Shown: positions 25,937 to 35,011, numbered from the stretch's first letter. The stretch: 60,949 nucleotides of DNA from Rubrivivax sp. (GCA_030653385.1 JAURZM010000034.1:1-60949), one strand, 5' to 3'. Translations and numbers: made by a program. The notes: generated from the sequence alone by a model not told the origin.

Positions 25937-27742
25937 TCACTTGACGACGATGGCCTGGACCATGCCGGCGGCCGCGTGATAGAAGAGGTGGCAGTGAAAG
26001 ACCCAGGGCCCCGGTTCGTCGAAGCTGGTGTGCACCGTGATGGTCTCGCCCGGCTTGACGATCACGGTGTGCTTGAGCGGAGCGCGCTCGCCCTTGCCGT
26101 TGTCGACCACGAAGAACGCACCGTGCATGTGCATCGGGTGTTCCATCATGGTTTCGTTGATCAGGCGAATCTCCAGACGCTCGCCGACGCGCGCCTCGAA
26201 GAAGGTGGCCTGCGACAGCTTCTTGTCGTTGATCGACCAGATGTAGCGGTTCATGTCGCCCGTCAGGCGCATGTCGATCTTCTTCGCCGGGCCCGCGGGC
26301 AGTCGCATCGGCGTCAGCGCCTCGAGATCGGCGTAGGCGAGGCGGTCCTTCAATCCGTCGGCGAGCGAGTCGGTCGCCTGCGCGCCTCCCGTCGGCACGC
26401 CCCCCATGCCGGGCATTCCACGCTGCATCGGCATGCCTTCCATGCCTCCGTGCATCGCGTGCGGGTCGGCGGGCGCGGGGGCCGGGGTAGCAGGCACCGC
26501 GCCGTGCCCGGCATGCGGGTCCACGGTCGCAGCGACCGGCTGGGTCGCCGGCGCAGTACCGTGGCCGCCGCCATGCGCGCCTGCCATGTCGGCCATGGTG
26601 CGCACGGGTCGCGACCCCATGCGGGGGATCTCGCCCTCCATGCCGAGTTCGGGCGCGAGCGTTCCGCGCGCGAAACCGATGCGCCCCGAAGTCGCGGCGA
26701 ACAGCGTGTAGGCCTTGCGCTCGGTAGGCTTCACGATCACGTCGTAGGTCTCGCCGTTGCCCATGCGCAATTCGCGGACCTTCACCGGCCGCACGTTCTG
26801 ACCGTCGGCCTGCACGACGGTCAGGTCCAAGCCGGGGATGGACACATCGAAGAAGTTCATCGCAGACGCGTTGATCAGGCGCAGGCGGATTCGCTCGCCG
26901 GGCTTGAACAGCGCCGTCCAGTTGTCCTCGACGCGCTGGCCGTGCACGAGGAACTGCCACTGGCTCCCCCCGTCGGTGGCATCGGTCGGATCCATGCGCA
27001 TGCGTGCCCAGGCCACGCGCTCGTTCCAGATCGCCTCACGCTCTTGCGGAGTACGCGCCGCCTTCAGATCGGCATAGAGGTCGGGCAGCGTCTGGCGGCG
27101 GTCGTTGTAGTAGCCCTCGACCTTCTTCAGATTCGCCAGCACCTTCTCGGGCGGCGTGTCGACCCACTCGGACAGCATCACGACGTATTCGCGGTCGTAG
27201 CCGAACGGCTCGCGGTCCTGCGGGTCGATGATCAGCGGGGCGTAGAAGCCGGCGGGTTCCTGCAGGATCGCGTGGCTGTGATACCAGTACGTGCCGCTCT
27301 GGCGCAGGTCGAAGCGGTACTGGAAGGTCTCGCCCGGCTTGATGCCGGGGAACGTCACGCCGGGCACGCCGTCCATGTCGTTCGGGACCTTGAGCCCATG
27401 CCAGTGCGCCGCGGTCACCTCGTCGAGCCGATTGGTCAGGGCGATCGTGACTTCACGGCCTTCGTGCATGCGCAGCAGCGGGCCCGGAACCGTGCCGTTG
27501 AGGGTGATGGCCGACGCCGGCGTGCCGGTGAAGTTGACCTGGGTGCGTGCCAGCGTCAGTTCGAACTTGGTGTCGACCCGCGAGGACGACAGCGGCAGGG
27601 CGAGGTGCGATTCCTTCACGACGGCATTGGCCCCGAGTGGCCAGGCCAGCATGGCCGCGACGCCGGCCGTGCCCTGCAGGAAGCGGCGCCTCGGCAGGGC
27701 GTGGCCTGTGGCGGCTCCCCGGAAGGCGTTGTGGGGGTTCAT
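25937..27742 (-). CDS. copA: Periplasmic multicopper oxidase CopA
   Basis: A 601-residue protein with a twin-arginine signal (LPRRRFLQGTAGVAAM, about 16-31). Copper-site motifs are complete: HWHGLKVPN and YWYHSH in the first cupredoxin domain (about 95 and 137), and HPMHMHGAFF and HCHLFYHAAAGM at the C-terminus. A Met/His-rich insert (about 385-455; MHGGMEGMPM, RGMPGMGG) matches the extra Cu(I)-binding region of plasmid PcoA/CopA. It oxidises Cu(I) in the periplasm. It lies between copB and the P1B ATPase gene, 67 nt downstream of the latter. Confidence 0.95.
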   Translation of the reverse strand: MNPHNAFRGAATGHALPRRRFLQGTAGVAAMLAWPLGANAVVKESHLALPLSSSRVDTKFELTLARTQVNFTGTPASAITLNGTVPGPLLRMHEGREVTIALTNRLDEVTAAHWHGLKVPNDMDGVPGVTFPGIKPGETFQYRFDLRQSGTYWYHSHAILQEPAGFYAPLIIDPQDREPFGYDREYVVMLSEWVDTPPEKVLANLKKVEGYYNDRRQTLPDLYADLKAARTPQEREAIWNERVAWARMRMDPTDATDGGSQWQFLVHGQRVEDNWTALFKPGERIRLRLINASAMNFFDVSIPGLDLTVVQADGQNVRPVKVRELRMGNGETYDVIVKPTERKAYTLFAATSGRIGFARGTLAPELGMEGEIPRMGSRPVRTMADMAGAHGGGHGTAPATQPVAATVDPHAGHGAVPATPAPAPADPHAMHGGMEGMPMQRGMPGMGGVPTGGAQATDSLADGLKDRLAYADLEALTPMRLPAGPAKKIDMRLTGDMNRYIWSINDKKLSQATFFEARVGERLEIRLINETMMEHPMHMHGAFFVVDNGKGERAPLKHTVIVKPGETITVHTSFDEPGPWVFHCHLFYHAAAGMVQAIVVK

Positions 27743-27809
27743 CGAAAGGACTCCTGTGGGTTCGACGATGGGGTCGGTGATGTCTGGGTCGGCCGGTTGC
27801 CGTTCGGCT

Positions 27810-30275
27810 TCAGGCCGACGCGCTCTGCGCGACCGGTGACGGCGCGGCCGGTGATGGGTGCGGACTGCGGATGCCGGCGAGCTTGGTGCGCTTGAGCATC
27901 AGCGCGTTGATTGCGACGATGGCCGAGCTGCCCGACATCGACAGCGCCGCGACCTCGGGCGACAGCGTGAAGGGATAGAACACGCCGGCCGCGAGCGGGA
28001 AGGCGATCACGTTGTAGCCCACCGCCCACCACAGGTTCTGGTGCATCTTGCGCAGCGTCGCGCGCGACAGCTCGATGGCGCCGACGACGTCGTAGGGGTC
28101 GCTCTTCATCAGCACCACCTGGGCGCTTTCCATCGCCACGTCGGTGCCCGCGCCGATGGCGAAGCCGACATCGGCCTGCGTGAGGGCCGGGGCGTCGTTG
28201 ATGCCGTCGCCGACCATGGCAACCTTGTGGCCCTGGGCCTGCAGTTCCTTGATCTTCGAGGCCTTCTGTCCCGGCAGCACGTCCGCCAGCACGATGTCGA
28301 TGCCGAGCTCCTTGCCGATGCGCTCGGCGGTGGCCTGGTTGTCGCCGGTGATCATGGCCACCTTGACGCCGCGCTCCTGCAGCTTGGCGATCGTGGCTTT
28401 GGACGTCGGACGCACCGCGTCGGCGATCGCGATCAGGCCGATCAGGCGGCCGCCGCGTGCCACGTGGACGACCGTGCGGCCGCCGCCTTGCAGCCGGGCC
28501 GCCTCGGCCGCCAGTTCGGCCAGGCTGACCTGCTCGGCTTCCATCAGCTTGCGGTTGCCGAGCAGCACGACGTCGTCACCTATCTGTGCGCGTGCGCCCT
28601 GGCCGTCGATGTTGGTGAAGGCGGTTGCCGTCTCCGGTGTGTCCGGGCCGGCGCGCTTGAGCACCGCCAGCGCGAGCGGGTGCTCGGAGAACTTCTCCAC
28701 CGCGGCCGCGGTGGACAGCAGTTGCGCCTCCGTCGTTCCGGGCGCCGGCACCATCTCGACGACGTCCGGCTGGCCCAGCGTCAGCGTGCCGGTCTTGTCG
28801 AACACGACCACCGTCAGCTTGGTGGCGTTTTCCAGCGCCGCGGCGTTTTTGAACAGGATGCCGTTCATCGCGCCCAGGCCGGTGCCGACCATGATCGCCA
28901 TCGGCGTCGCCAGGCCGAGCGCGTCCGGGCAGGCGATGACGAAGACGGTGATGGTGAGCGTGAGGGCGAACAGCAGCGGCTGACCAAGGACCCAGAACCA
29001 CACCGCAAAGGTCGTCAGGCCGACAAGGATGGCGATGAGGACCAACCACTGCGACGCCTGGTCGGCAAGCAACTGGCCCGGCGCCTTCGAGTTCTGCGCC
29101 TCCTGGACCAGCTTGACGATCTGCGCGAGCGCGGTGTCGGCGCCGACCTTGGTGGCCTGGTAGCGGAAGCTGCCGCTCTTGTTGATGGTCGCACCGATCA
29201 CGGCGTTGCCGACCACCTTCTTGACCGGCATGGACTCGCCGGTGAGCATCGACTCGTCGACTTGCGATGCGCCTTCGGTGATCTTGCCGTCCACCGGGAT
29301 CTTGTCGCCCGGCTTGATGACCACCGTCTCGCCGACCAGCACCTCGGAAGTCGGCACCTTGGTCTCGACGCCGTTGCGCAGCACGGTGGCCATCGGCGGC
29401 GCCAGATCCATCAGCGCGCGAATCGCGTCGGAAGCGCCGGCGCGTGCACGCATCTCCAGCCAGTGGCCGAGCAGGATGAACACCAGCAGCACGGAGGCCG
29501 CCTCGTAGAACACCTCGCCTTCGTAGAAGAACGTGGCGCCGAGGCTGAACACGTAGCCGGTGCCGACGGACAGCACCACCAGCGTGGCCATGTTCGCAAC
29601 CTTGTTGCGTGCGGCGCGCCAGCCGGCGATGAAGAACGGCCAGCCGGGATAGGCGATGGCGCCGGTCGCGACGATGAATAGGAAGAGATTGCGATCCATC
29701 CCGAACGGCGTCGCGAAGTCGCCGAACATCTTGCCCATCGGCGAGTAGAGGAACACCGGAATCGTAAACAGCAGCGCGACCAGAAAACGGTTGCGCATGT
29801 CGTTGGCCATGTCCTGCATCGACATGCCGGGCGCGTGGCCCATGTCGTGCATCATGTCGCTCATCTGGTGGGCGGCTTCGCCGCCGTGGCCGGCATTTGC
29901 CTCGTGTCCCGCATGCGCTGCAGGGGGAGGAGCCTTCGTCGCGACGGGGGTCGAGGCGGAGCTTGCAGCGGCGGTATGCGCAGCGTGACCATGGGCGCCG
30001 TGCGCCGCGTGTTCGGCATGGACCCCGGCATGCCCCTCGGGTGGGCAAACGTGCGCCGGCAGCATCTCGCCGTGGCAGTGGTAACCGCACTCGATGATGC
30101 GCCGTCGGATGTCCTCCAGCGAGATCTTCGTCTCGTCGTAGTGGACGGTGGCGCTGCCGGCGACGTAGTTGACGTCGACATGGTGAACGCCGGCGAGCGC
30201 CGCGATCTGGCGCTGCACTCCGGCGGCGCTCAGGCTCGAGACCAGTTCGCCGACTTCTACGGTACTTGTCTTCAT
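27810..30275 (-). CDS. P1B-type heavy-metal ATPase with atypical CPD motif and His-rich N-terminus
   Basis: An 821-residue pump with actuator TGES (about 347), phosphorylation DKTGT (about 500), nucleotide-binding SEHPLA (about 545) and hinge GDGINDAP (about 705) motifs. The N-terminal HMA-like domain (1-70) has lost the GMTCxxC metal site; it reads [11 protein letters not shown] His/Met-rich linker follows (about 70-160). The transmembrane metal motif is [10 protein letters not shown] instead of CPC or CPH. His-rich tails are typical of CopB-like (P1B-3) pumps. Copper export is likely from context, but the CPD site makes metal and oxidation state uncertain. It is 24 nt downstream of PPK2. 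Confidence 0.9.
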   Translation of the reverse strand: MKTSTVEVGELVSSLSAAGVQRQIAALAGVHHVDVNYVAGSATVHYDETKISLEDIRRRIIECGYHCHGEMLPAHVCPPEGHAGVHAEHAAHGAHGHAAHTAAASSASTPVATKAPPPAAHAGHEANAGHGGEAAHQMSDMMHDMGHAPGMSMQDMANDMRNRFLVALLFTIPVFLYSPMGKMFGDFATPFGMDRNLFLFIVATGAIAYPGWPFFIAGWRAARNKVANMATLVVLSVGTGYVFSLGATFFYEGEVFYEAASVLLVFILLGHWLEMRARAGASDAIRALMDLAPPMATVLRNGVETKVPTSEVLVGETVVIKPGDKIPVDGKITEGASQVDESMLTGESMPVKKVVGNAVIGATINKSGSFRYQATKVGADTALAQIVKLVQEAQNSKAPGQLLADQASQWLVLIAILVGLTTFAVWFWVLGQPLLFALTLTITVFVIACPDALGLATPMAIMVGTGLGAMNGILFKNAAALENATKLTVVVFDKTGTLTLGQPDVVEMVPAPGTTEAQLLSTAAAVEKFSEHPLALAVLKRAGPDTPETATAFTNIDGQGARAQIGDDVVLLGNRKLMEAEQVSLAELAAEAARLQGGGRTVVHVARGGRLIGLIAIADAVRPTSKATIAKLQERGVKVAMITGDNQATAERIGKELGIDIVLADVLPGQKASKIKELQAQGHKVAMVGDGINDAPALTQADVGFAIGAGTDVAMESAQVVLMKSDPYDVVGAIELSRATLRKMHQNLWWAVGYNVIAFPLAAGVFYPFTLSPEVAALSMSGSSAIVAINALMLKRTKLAGIRSPHPSPAAPSPVAQSASA

Positions 30276-30299
30276 GGGGAGAATCCTTTGGATGGGATG

Positions 30300-31172
30300 T
30301 CAGCGGGCCAGGCGTCCAGCCTCGAGGCAATCGGGAGAGAACTCGAACACGATGTCGGGGTCGGGGCGCACGAGCTTGTCTTTCCGGCCCGTGTAGTGGA
30401 GCCGCGAGAGGATGTCGCGCATCAGGTTGAGGCGTGCCAGGCGCTTGTTGTCGGCGCGCACGATTCGCCACGGCGCCGTCGCCGTGTGCGTGCGCACCAG
30501 CATGGCGTCGCGTGCGGCGGAGTACGCCTTCCAGTTCTTGACGGCCACCGCGTCGATCGGGCTGGACTTCCACTGCTTGAGCGGATCGCGGCGGCGATCG
30601 TCGAGGCGTTTGACCTGTTCGTCCTTGCTGACGTCGAGGTAGTACTTCAGCAGCTTGATGCCCGAGCTGACCAGCATCTCCTCGAACTTCGGCACTGAGT
30701 GCATGAACTCTTCGTGCTGCTCCTTGGTGCAGAAGCCCATGACGTGCTCGACGCCGGCACGGTTGTACCAACTGCGATTGAACAGAACGAGTTCCTCGGC
30801 CACGGGCAGGTGCGGCACGTAGCGCTGGAAGTACCAGCCGCTGCGCTCGCGATCTGAAGGCTTGCCCAGCGCTACGACGCGGGTTTCGCGCGGGCTGAGG
30901 TACTCGACGATGCGCTTGATGCTGCCGTCCTTGCCGGCGGCGTCGCGACCTTCGAGGACGACCAGGATCCGGTCCTGGCAACGGATGAAATGACGCTGCA
31001 GTTTCACCAGCTCGACCTGCAGCACGTGCAGCTGCGCCTCGTACTCCTCCCTCGACAGGGATCGGTCCGAGGGTGCCGTGGCGTCGGACGTTGGTGCGGT
31101 TGCTCTGCCCGCGCCGTCAGCGCTGGTGCCGATCTTGGCGTGCTTGTCTTGCTTCTTGTGCTTCTTGGACAT
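30300..31172 (-). CDS. ppk2: Polyphosphate kinase 2 family protein
   Basis: A 290-residue cytoplasmic enzyme. Walker A-like LEGRDAAGKDGSIKRI (about 72-87), the lid region EERERSGW-like SDRERSGWYFQRYVPHLP and Walker B-like ELVLFNRSWYNRAGVEHVMGF in parts (about 127-147) are diagnostic for PPK2. A basic N-terminal tail (MSKKHKKQDKHAK) is unusual. PPK2 enzymes transfer phosphate between polyphosphate and GDP/ADP or AMP. The gene is cotranscribed between the Rieske and P1B ATPase genes; polyphosphate can buffer metals and supply nucleotides, so a link to either neighbour set is plausible. Confidence 0.93.
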   Translation of the reverse strand: MSKKHKKQDKHAKIGTSADGAGRATAPTSDATAPSDRSLSREEYEAQLHVLQVELVKLQRHFIRCQDRILVVLEGRDAAGKDGSIKRIVEYLSPRETRVVALGKPSDRERSGWYFQRYVPHLPVAEELVLFNRSWYNRAGVEHVMGFCTKEQHEEFMHSVPKFEEMLVSSGIKLLKYYLDVSKDEQVKRLDDRRRDPLKQWKSSPIDAVAVKNWKAYSAARDAMLVRTHTATAPWRIVRADNKRLARLNLMRDILSRLHYTGRKDKLVRPDPDIVFEFSPDCLEAGRLAR

Positions 31173-31182
31173 GATGGGGCTT

Positions 31183-31788
31183 TCAAACGCCTGGATCCGC
31201 GCCGATCAGCAGCGCGGTCTCGGAGAGGAAACGGTGCGGCGGCACGGTCAAGTTGGTCGGCGCCGGCACGTTCTTGAACACGCGACCGGCGAGGTCGAAC
31301 TTCGACCCGTGACAGGGGCAGTAGAAGCCGCCGGGCCACTGCGCGCCGATGTCGGGGCTGCCGGGAGTGGGACGGAAACTCGGAACGCAGCCCAGGTGGG
31401 TGCACACAGCCTCGATCACTGCCAGGTCGGGCCGGGTCGAGCGCAGCGCGTTGCGTGCGGCTTCGGGTTGCTCCGACCGCCGCGACCGTGGGTCGGCGAG
31501 CAGGGCGTCGTGCCGAGCCAGCGCGTCGATCATCTCGGGCGTGCGGCGCAGCACGAACACCGGCTTGCCGCGCCACTCCACCGTGCGCAGTTCGCCGAGG
31601 CGCAGGCTGCCCAGGTCGACGTCGACCGGCGCGCCCAGTGCACGCGCCTTCTCGCTGGGCGCGAGCGAGGCCACGAAAGGTACCGCGGTGGCGACCAATC
31701 CCGCGCCGCCGGCGGCCGTTGCCGCGCCGAGCCAGAGCCGGCGGTCCGCATCGTCTGGCGAACCGGCAGGGTGGACGGAGTTCGTCAC
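31183..31788 (-). CDS. Rieske iron-sulfur protein (QcrA/PetA type), stand-alone
   Basis: A 201-residue protein starting with GTG at 31788 (GGAAAC 8 nt upstream). A transmembrane/TAT-like helix (RRLWLGAATAAGGAGLVATAVPFV in parts, about 16-40) anchors a periplasmic Rieske domain. The 2Fe-2S ligands are in CTHLGCVP (about 130) and CPCHGSKFD (about 157), with the PAPTNLTVPPH loop of bc1 subunits. In respiratory chains it is cotranscribed with cytochrome b and c1; here neither is present, so this is an orphan copy in a copper operon. It might pass electrons to another acceptor, or be a resistant replacement for a copper-sensitive protein (inference). Confidence 0.88.
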   Translation of the reverse strand: MTNSVHPAGSPDDADRRLWLGAATAAGGAGLVATAVPFVASLAPSEKARALGAPVDVDLGSLRLGELRTVEWRGKPVFVLRRTPEMIDALARHDALLADPRSRRSEQPEAARNALRSTRPDLAVIEAVCTHLGCVPSFRPTPGSPDIGAQWPGGFYCPCHGSKFDLAGRVFKNVPAPTNLTVPPHRFLSETALLIGADPGV

Positions 31789-31865
31789 GATAGTTTCCAG
31801 CAAGGCTGTACTACGTTGTGGACCACGGCGCAGGTTCGGTTGTTGTTCGCACGCGAACGCTGGCC

Positions 31866-32516
31866 TCAGGCAGCCGAGGCGCGGCCGCCCAGCGCGGGCA
31901 CGAAGCGAGGCGTGCGCGCGGCGTAGGCGTCGAACTCGGCGCCGAAACGCTCGCGCATCTCGCGTTCTTCCGTCACGGCAAGGCGCCCGTACATCGCCAC
32001 CAGGATCGGGAACATCACCAGCGTCAGAAGCGTGGGCCACTGGAGCAGGAAGCCCAGCAGGATCATCACGAAGGCGACGTACTGCGGGTGGCGGATTCGC
32101 CCATAGGGCCCGGTCGTCGCCAGCCGGTTGGCGCGCTGGGCGTGGTACAGCACGTTCCAGGCCGCGGACAGCAGGTAGAAGCCGAGGCCGAGGAAGACGT
32201 AGCTGGCGATGTGCAGCACCCCGAAGTGCGGGTCGCCCTTTTCGCCGAGAAGTGTTGACCAGAGGTGTCCGCTGTTGTGCGACATGAGGTCGAGGGTGGG
32301 GTACTTCGTCTGCAGCCAGCCCGACATCAGGTAGATCGTGAGCGGGAAGCCGTACATCTCGACGAACAACGCGACCACGAAAGCTGCGAAGGCCCCGAAG
32401 GTGCGCCAGTCGCGGCCGGTCTGCGGTTTGAAGAAGCTGAAGGCGAACATCAGGAAGATGGCCGAATTGAGGATGACCAGCATCCACAGTCCGTAGCCAG
32501 GTTGGTCGTGACTCAT
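31866..32516 (-). CDS. Isoprenylcysteine-carboxylmethyltransferase-like (PEMT/ICMT) membrane protein
   Basis: A 216-residue protein with five or six hydrophobic helices. The C-terminal part carries the ICMT/PEMT signature: GPYGRIRHPQYVAFVMIL (about 137-154), where the RHPxY motif binds S-adenosylmethionine, and EEREMRERFGAEFDAYAARTPRFVP (in parts, about 184-206) closing the site. Such proteins methylate lipids or small molecules at the membrane. Homologues recur in copper and silver resistance islands, but substrate is unknown. It starts 12 nt after the DUF2933 stop. Confidence 0.85.
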   Translation of the reverse strand: MSHDQPGYGLWMLVILNSAIFLMFAFSFFKPQTGRDWRTFGAFAAFVVALFVEMYGFPLTIYLMSGWLQTKYPTLDLMSHNSGHLWSTLLGEKGDPHFGVLHIASYVFLGLGFYLLSAAWNVLYHAQRANRLATTGPYGRIRHPQYVAFVMILLGFLLQWPTLLTLVMFPILVAMYGRLAVTEEREMRERFGAEFDAYAARTPRFVPALGGRASAA

Positions 32517-32528
32517 CTGCAGATCCCC

Positions 32529-32834
32529 TCAGTGGTGGTGGTGCGTCTTCCGGGAACGCCCATCGGACGCTTCCGGACCTTCAGCGCGGTCGTCCGAGCG
32601 CCCCTTGTCATCGTGCGCATCACTTTGACCGTGGCTGTGGCCGCGGTGCATGAAGATGTGCAGGAACGGTGACGCAGCCAGCAGCAGGTAGGGCAGGGCG
32701 CCCAGGGTGTGTGCGCGGTGTTCGGTCAGCAGGAAGAACAGGGCAATCGCTGCGAACACCAGCAGTCCGACGGCATATCGGCTACGCCAGAAGCCGCGGG
32801 CTCGGCGGGCTGGCTCGTCGTGGTCATGATCCAT
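32529..32834 (-). CDS. DUF2933 small membrane protein
   Basis: A 101-residue protein with two hydrophobic helices (AVGLLVFAAIALFFLLTEH and ALPYLLLAASPFLHIFMHRG, about 21-66), the DUF2933 pattern, and a His-rich C-terminus (RSRKTHHHH). Members are common in copper and silver resistance loci. His residues at both ends (MDHDHD, HGQSDAHDD) suggest metal contact, but there is no direct functional evidence. Confidence 0.85.
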   Translation of the reverse strand: MDHDHDEPARRARGFWRSRYAVGLLVFAAIALFFLLTEHRAHTLGALPYLLLAASPFLHIFMHRGHSHGQSDAHDDKGRSDDRAEGPEASDGRSRKTHHHH

Positions 32835-32912
32835 GGATGGACTCCTATGCGGCTCTCGGTTCGGCCCGGCGATTCGAAGGGTTCGACCGGTGCTTTCGGG
32901 CGGGTACGAGAG

Positions 32913-33347
32913 TTACTTGGCCGGAGCGGCAGGCGACATGGGCATGCGGTCCATCATCATCTGCATCATCGACTGCATCATGTCCATGCGCTTCTCCATC
33001 ATCTGCTGGCGCGCGGCAGCGTTGGCTGGCGCCTTCCCGGGCGCCATGCCACCCATCATCGACATGCCTTCCTGCATGAGCTTCATGTGCTCGGCCATCA
33101 GGGCCTCGCGCTCCGCAGGAGTCTTCGCACTGGCCATCTTCTCGTGCATCGCCTGCATGGCCTTCATGTGTTTGTCCATCATGGCCATGTCGGGCATGCC
33201 GGCCGGCTTGCCGGTGGCCGGCGCAGGCATCGCTGCGGACGCGGCGCCGGCAGGGTGATGGGCCTTGTGCTGGTCGTCCTGCGCGAACGAAGACGCGGAC
33301 ACAGCAGCGAGAGTCGCGACAACGGCGAGAGTGCGGAAACGGAACAT
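32913..33347 (-). CDS. Methionine-rich periplasmic protein
   Basis: A 144-residue protein with a signal peptide (VVATLAAVSASSFAQ, to about residue 23). The mature part is extremely Met-rich, in runs such as MPDMAMMDKHMKAMQAMHEKM (in parts, about 51-71) and MMEKRMDMMQSMMQMMMDRM (about 116-135), and is predicted helical. Met-rich helices bind Cu(I)/Ag(I), so a periplasmic copper sponge or chaperone is likely. It shares no clear domain with CusF or CopC. The ATG at 33347 is chosen because the signal peptide begins there. A mer-type operator lies about 100-120 nt upstream. Confidence 0.75.
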   Translation of the reverse strand: MFRFRTLAVVATLAAVSASSFAQDDQHKAHHPAGAASAAMPAPATGKPAGMPDMAMMDKHMKAMQAMHEKMASAKTPAEREALMAEHMKLMQEGMSMMGGMAPGKAPANAAARQQMMEKRMDMMQSMMQMMMDRMPMSPAAPAK

Positions 33348-33443
33348 GAAAGCCTCCTGGCAGCGAGAGAACGATGGGGCGACGGGTGGACGGCCTGGCG
33401 GCCGGTCGATGGGAGTGATGCCGCGATGCACGGTCCGACTGTG

Positions 33444-33469
33444 CGGTCCGTTGTCGACTACGGAGTCAA
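33444..33469 (-). promoter_or_regulatory. mer-type operator/promoter for the Met-rich protein gene
   Basis: On the minus strand a -35 hexamer TTGACT (33469-33464) is followed at once by the 16-bp near-perfect dyad CCGTAGTCGACAACGG (33463-33448). The classical merT promoter likewise has TTGACT directly followed by CCGTAC-N4-GTACGG in an over-long 19-bp spacer. A -10 at 19-20 bp spacing would be GCACAG or CACAGT, which is weak. The MerR-family gene at 34116 is the obvious candidate regulator. Its own upstream region shares the half-site GTCAACTACGGAATC (34084-34098). Confidence 0.6.
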
Positions 33470-33544
33470 CAGGTTGGTGCCGCGCGGCGGGCCGTCGGCA
33501 CGGGACGCGCTGAAGCGTCCGTCGCCGCGGCTAGAGGCCGCGCG

Positions 33545-33985
33545 CTACAGCGCGAGCCGGGAGAACTGCACCCGCGGAGGGGGTGAGGGCGGTGGAACCG
33601 CTGCAAGGGCGGCGCGGACCAGGGCGACCGGCGCCATGTACAGGTCGCTGACCTGCCTGTGAATCGCAGGGACCAGAGCCTGCAGATCAGAGGTGTCGAA
33701 CTTGGGCAGTTGCTTCAGCAGCGTCTGCGAAGTCGCGTCGCACGACTTCTGGCACGGTGCCTTGTCGGGTTGCTCGTCATGCTGCACTCGAGCCGCCGCG
33801 TGGGGGTGCACCGTGGCCGGCGCCGGATGGTCTGCTTGCGAGGCGTGCGTTCCGGCATGCGCCGGTTCGCCGCGCGGTTCCGTCAGACAGGCATTCGCCA
33901 CTCCCGAAAGCAGCGCGAACACCCACACAAGCAGCATCGTGAGGGCGATGCTGCGCTTGTGGCGGCGGCTGGCGGTCAGGGTCAT
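33545..33985 (-). CDS. Small secreted Cys-containing protein, paralogue of the 43288 protein
   Basis: A 146-residue protein. After a basic start the hydrophobic segment LLVWVFALLSGVANACL (about 17-33) looks like a signal peptide or anchor. A His-rich variable region follows, then a CxxxC motif (PCQKSC, about 76-81) and a C-terminal RLAL. The protein at 43288-43749 has the same landmarks: LLVWLFGLGLGVANACL, NCESFC and RLAL. Both lie in copper clusters. Metal binding by the Cys and His residues is inferred. No named family recognised. Confidence 0.65.
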   Translation of the reverse strand: MTLTASRRHKRSIALTMLLVWVFALLSGVANACLTEPRGEPAHAGTHASQADHPAPATVHPHAAARVQHDEQPDKAPCQKSCDATSQTLLKQLPKFDTSDLQALVPAIHRQVSDLYMAPVALVRAALAAVPPPSPPPRVQFSRLAL

Positions 33986-34072
33986 GTTTGAGCGGCTACG
34001 TGCGCAGATTCGCAGAATCTGCCGCGCAAGTCTCGCCGGACATTGCATCGGAAAGGTTGATCGTCGTCAAAC

Positions 34073-34082
34073 CAGCTCTGGG
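34073..34082. promoter_or_regulatory. Dyad in the divergent promoter region upstream of the MerR-type gene
   Basis: The interval 33986-34115 separates the minus-strand copper operon from the MerR gene. It contains CCAG-CT-CTGG (34073-34082) flanked by GTTGA (34058-34062) and GTCAAC (34084-34089), an overall inverted layout like MerR-family operators. A minus-strand TTGACC at 34088-34083 abuts the dyad. No convincing -10 is seen on either strand, so which direction it serves is unclear. Confidence 0.35.
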
Positions 34083-34115
34083 GTCAACTACGGAATCCGG
34101 ACATACCATTCCGCC

Positions 34116-34562
34116 ATGAAAAAAAGGGTGGTAGCAGGCCCCCCGTCACTGGAGACACCCTCTCCCTTGACCATTGGACGCCTTGCCAAGGCAGCCGGGG
34201 TGGGCGTGGAGACGGTGCGCTACTACCAGTCTCGCGGACTGCTGCGCGTGCCGGCGGCGAACGGCGGCTTTCGCGTCTATCCCGCTGCGACGATCGACCG
34301 AATCGCTTTCATCAAGCGCGCGCAGACACTCGGTTTCACGCTGGACGAGGTGCGTACCCTGCTGGACCTGGAAGACGGCCGCAACCGTCGGGCCATTCAG
34401 TCGGTCACCCAGGCGCGGCTGGACCAGATCGAGGACAAGCTTGCGGACCTGCATCGAATGCGCGGGGCGCTGTCCGAGTTGCTGCATCGCTGCAAGCAGA
34501 CCGGGCCCATGCAGGCCTGCCCGATCATCGAAACTCTGGCCGGCGCGAGGCCTCCCGTCTGA
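34116..34562 (+). CDS. MerR family metal-responsive transcriptional regulator
   Basis: A 148-residue protein. The winged-helix DNA-binding domain reads LTIGRLAKAAGVGVETVRYYQSRGLL in parts (about 18-43), followed by the FIKRAQTLGFTLDEVRTLLDL segment and a long dimerisation helix. The C-terminal metal loop has C-x8-C (RCKQTGPMQACPII, about 129-142), the spacing of MerR, PbrR and ZntR rather than the C-x7-C of CueR. The third ligand Cys at the start of the dimer helix of MerR is absent (EDGRNRRA). The inducing metal is therefore uncertain. It is divergent from the first copper operon and probably controls it. Confidence 0.88.
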   Translation: MKKRVVAGPPSLETPSPLTIGRLAKAAGVGVETVRYYQSRGLLRVPAANGGFRVYPAATIDRIAFIKRAQTLGFTLDEVRTLLDLEDGRNRRAIQSVTQARLDQIEDKLADLHRMRGALSELLHRCKQTGPMQACPIIETLAGARPPV

Positions 34563-34593
34563 TGGGGCGTGACCCGGACGGGTAGCCCATCCG

Positions 34594-34878
34594 TCAAAGT
34601 CGCTTGGCGCGCGCCAAAGGTACGCCCGACACATTCACCACCGACGCAAAGGGCGTCGCCGCAGTCAGTCGCTGCGCGCCCAGGCCGACTGTCGCTTGGC
34701 GCATCGGAACGCCCGACAACTCCACCTCGGCACGGGCGGTCGATGGCGCGTTTCCGCCAAGGCGCTTGGCGACCACCAGCGCGACGCCGGTGGCGGCGCC
34801 TTCGGTTCCGGCGGATGCCGCCGACGCCGAGCCGACCGCCAGAGCGGCGAGCGCCAGCAAGGCTGCGATAGTCCTCAT
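34594..34878 (-). CDS. Small secreted protein of unknown function
   Basis: A 94-residue protein with a strong ribosome binding site (GAAGGAG, 7 nt before ATG) and a clear signal peptide (MRTIAALLALAALAVGSASAASA). The mature part is short, Ala/Val-rich and basic (VVAKRLGG, LARAKRL) with no Cys and no recognised family. It converges with the MerR gene and lies about 220 nt from the divergent nuclease-like gene. Confidence 0.55.
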   Translation of the reverse strand: MRTIAALLALAALAVGSASAASAGTEGAATGVALVVAKRLGGNAPSTARAEVELSGVPMRQATVGLGAQRLTAATPFASVVNVSGVPLARAKRL

Positions 34879-34997
34879 GTCCTTCTCCTTCTTCAAAGTG
34901 CGCGCTTCCCGGGATCGGCAGCGACGTCTTCCCTGGCTTGCTGCAGGGGAGGAGATCACGGTACGCGGCCCTGGCCGACCAGAACCTGACCGATTGA

Positions 34998-35011
34998 TGA
35001 CGATATCGTCA
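34998..35011. promoter_or_regulatory. 14-bp perfect palindrome upstream of the nuclease-like gene
   Basis: TGACGATATCGTCA is a perfect inverted repeat about 90 nt before the start at 35100 and about 120 nt before the divergent start at 34878. Its position between two divergent genes suits an operator. No regulator can be assigned. Confidence 0.4.
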
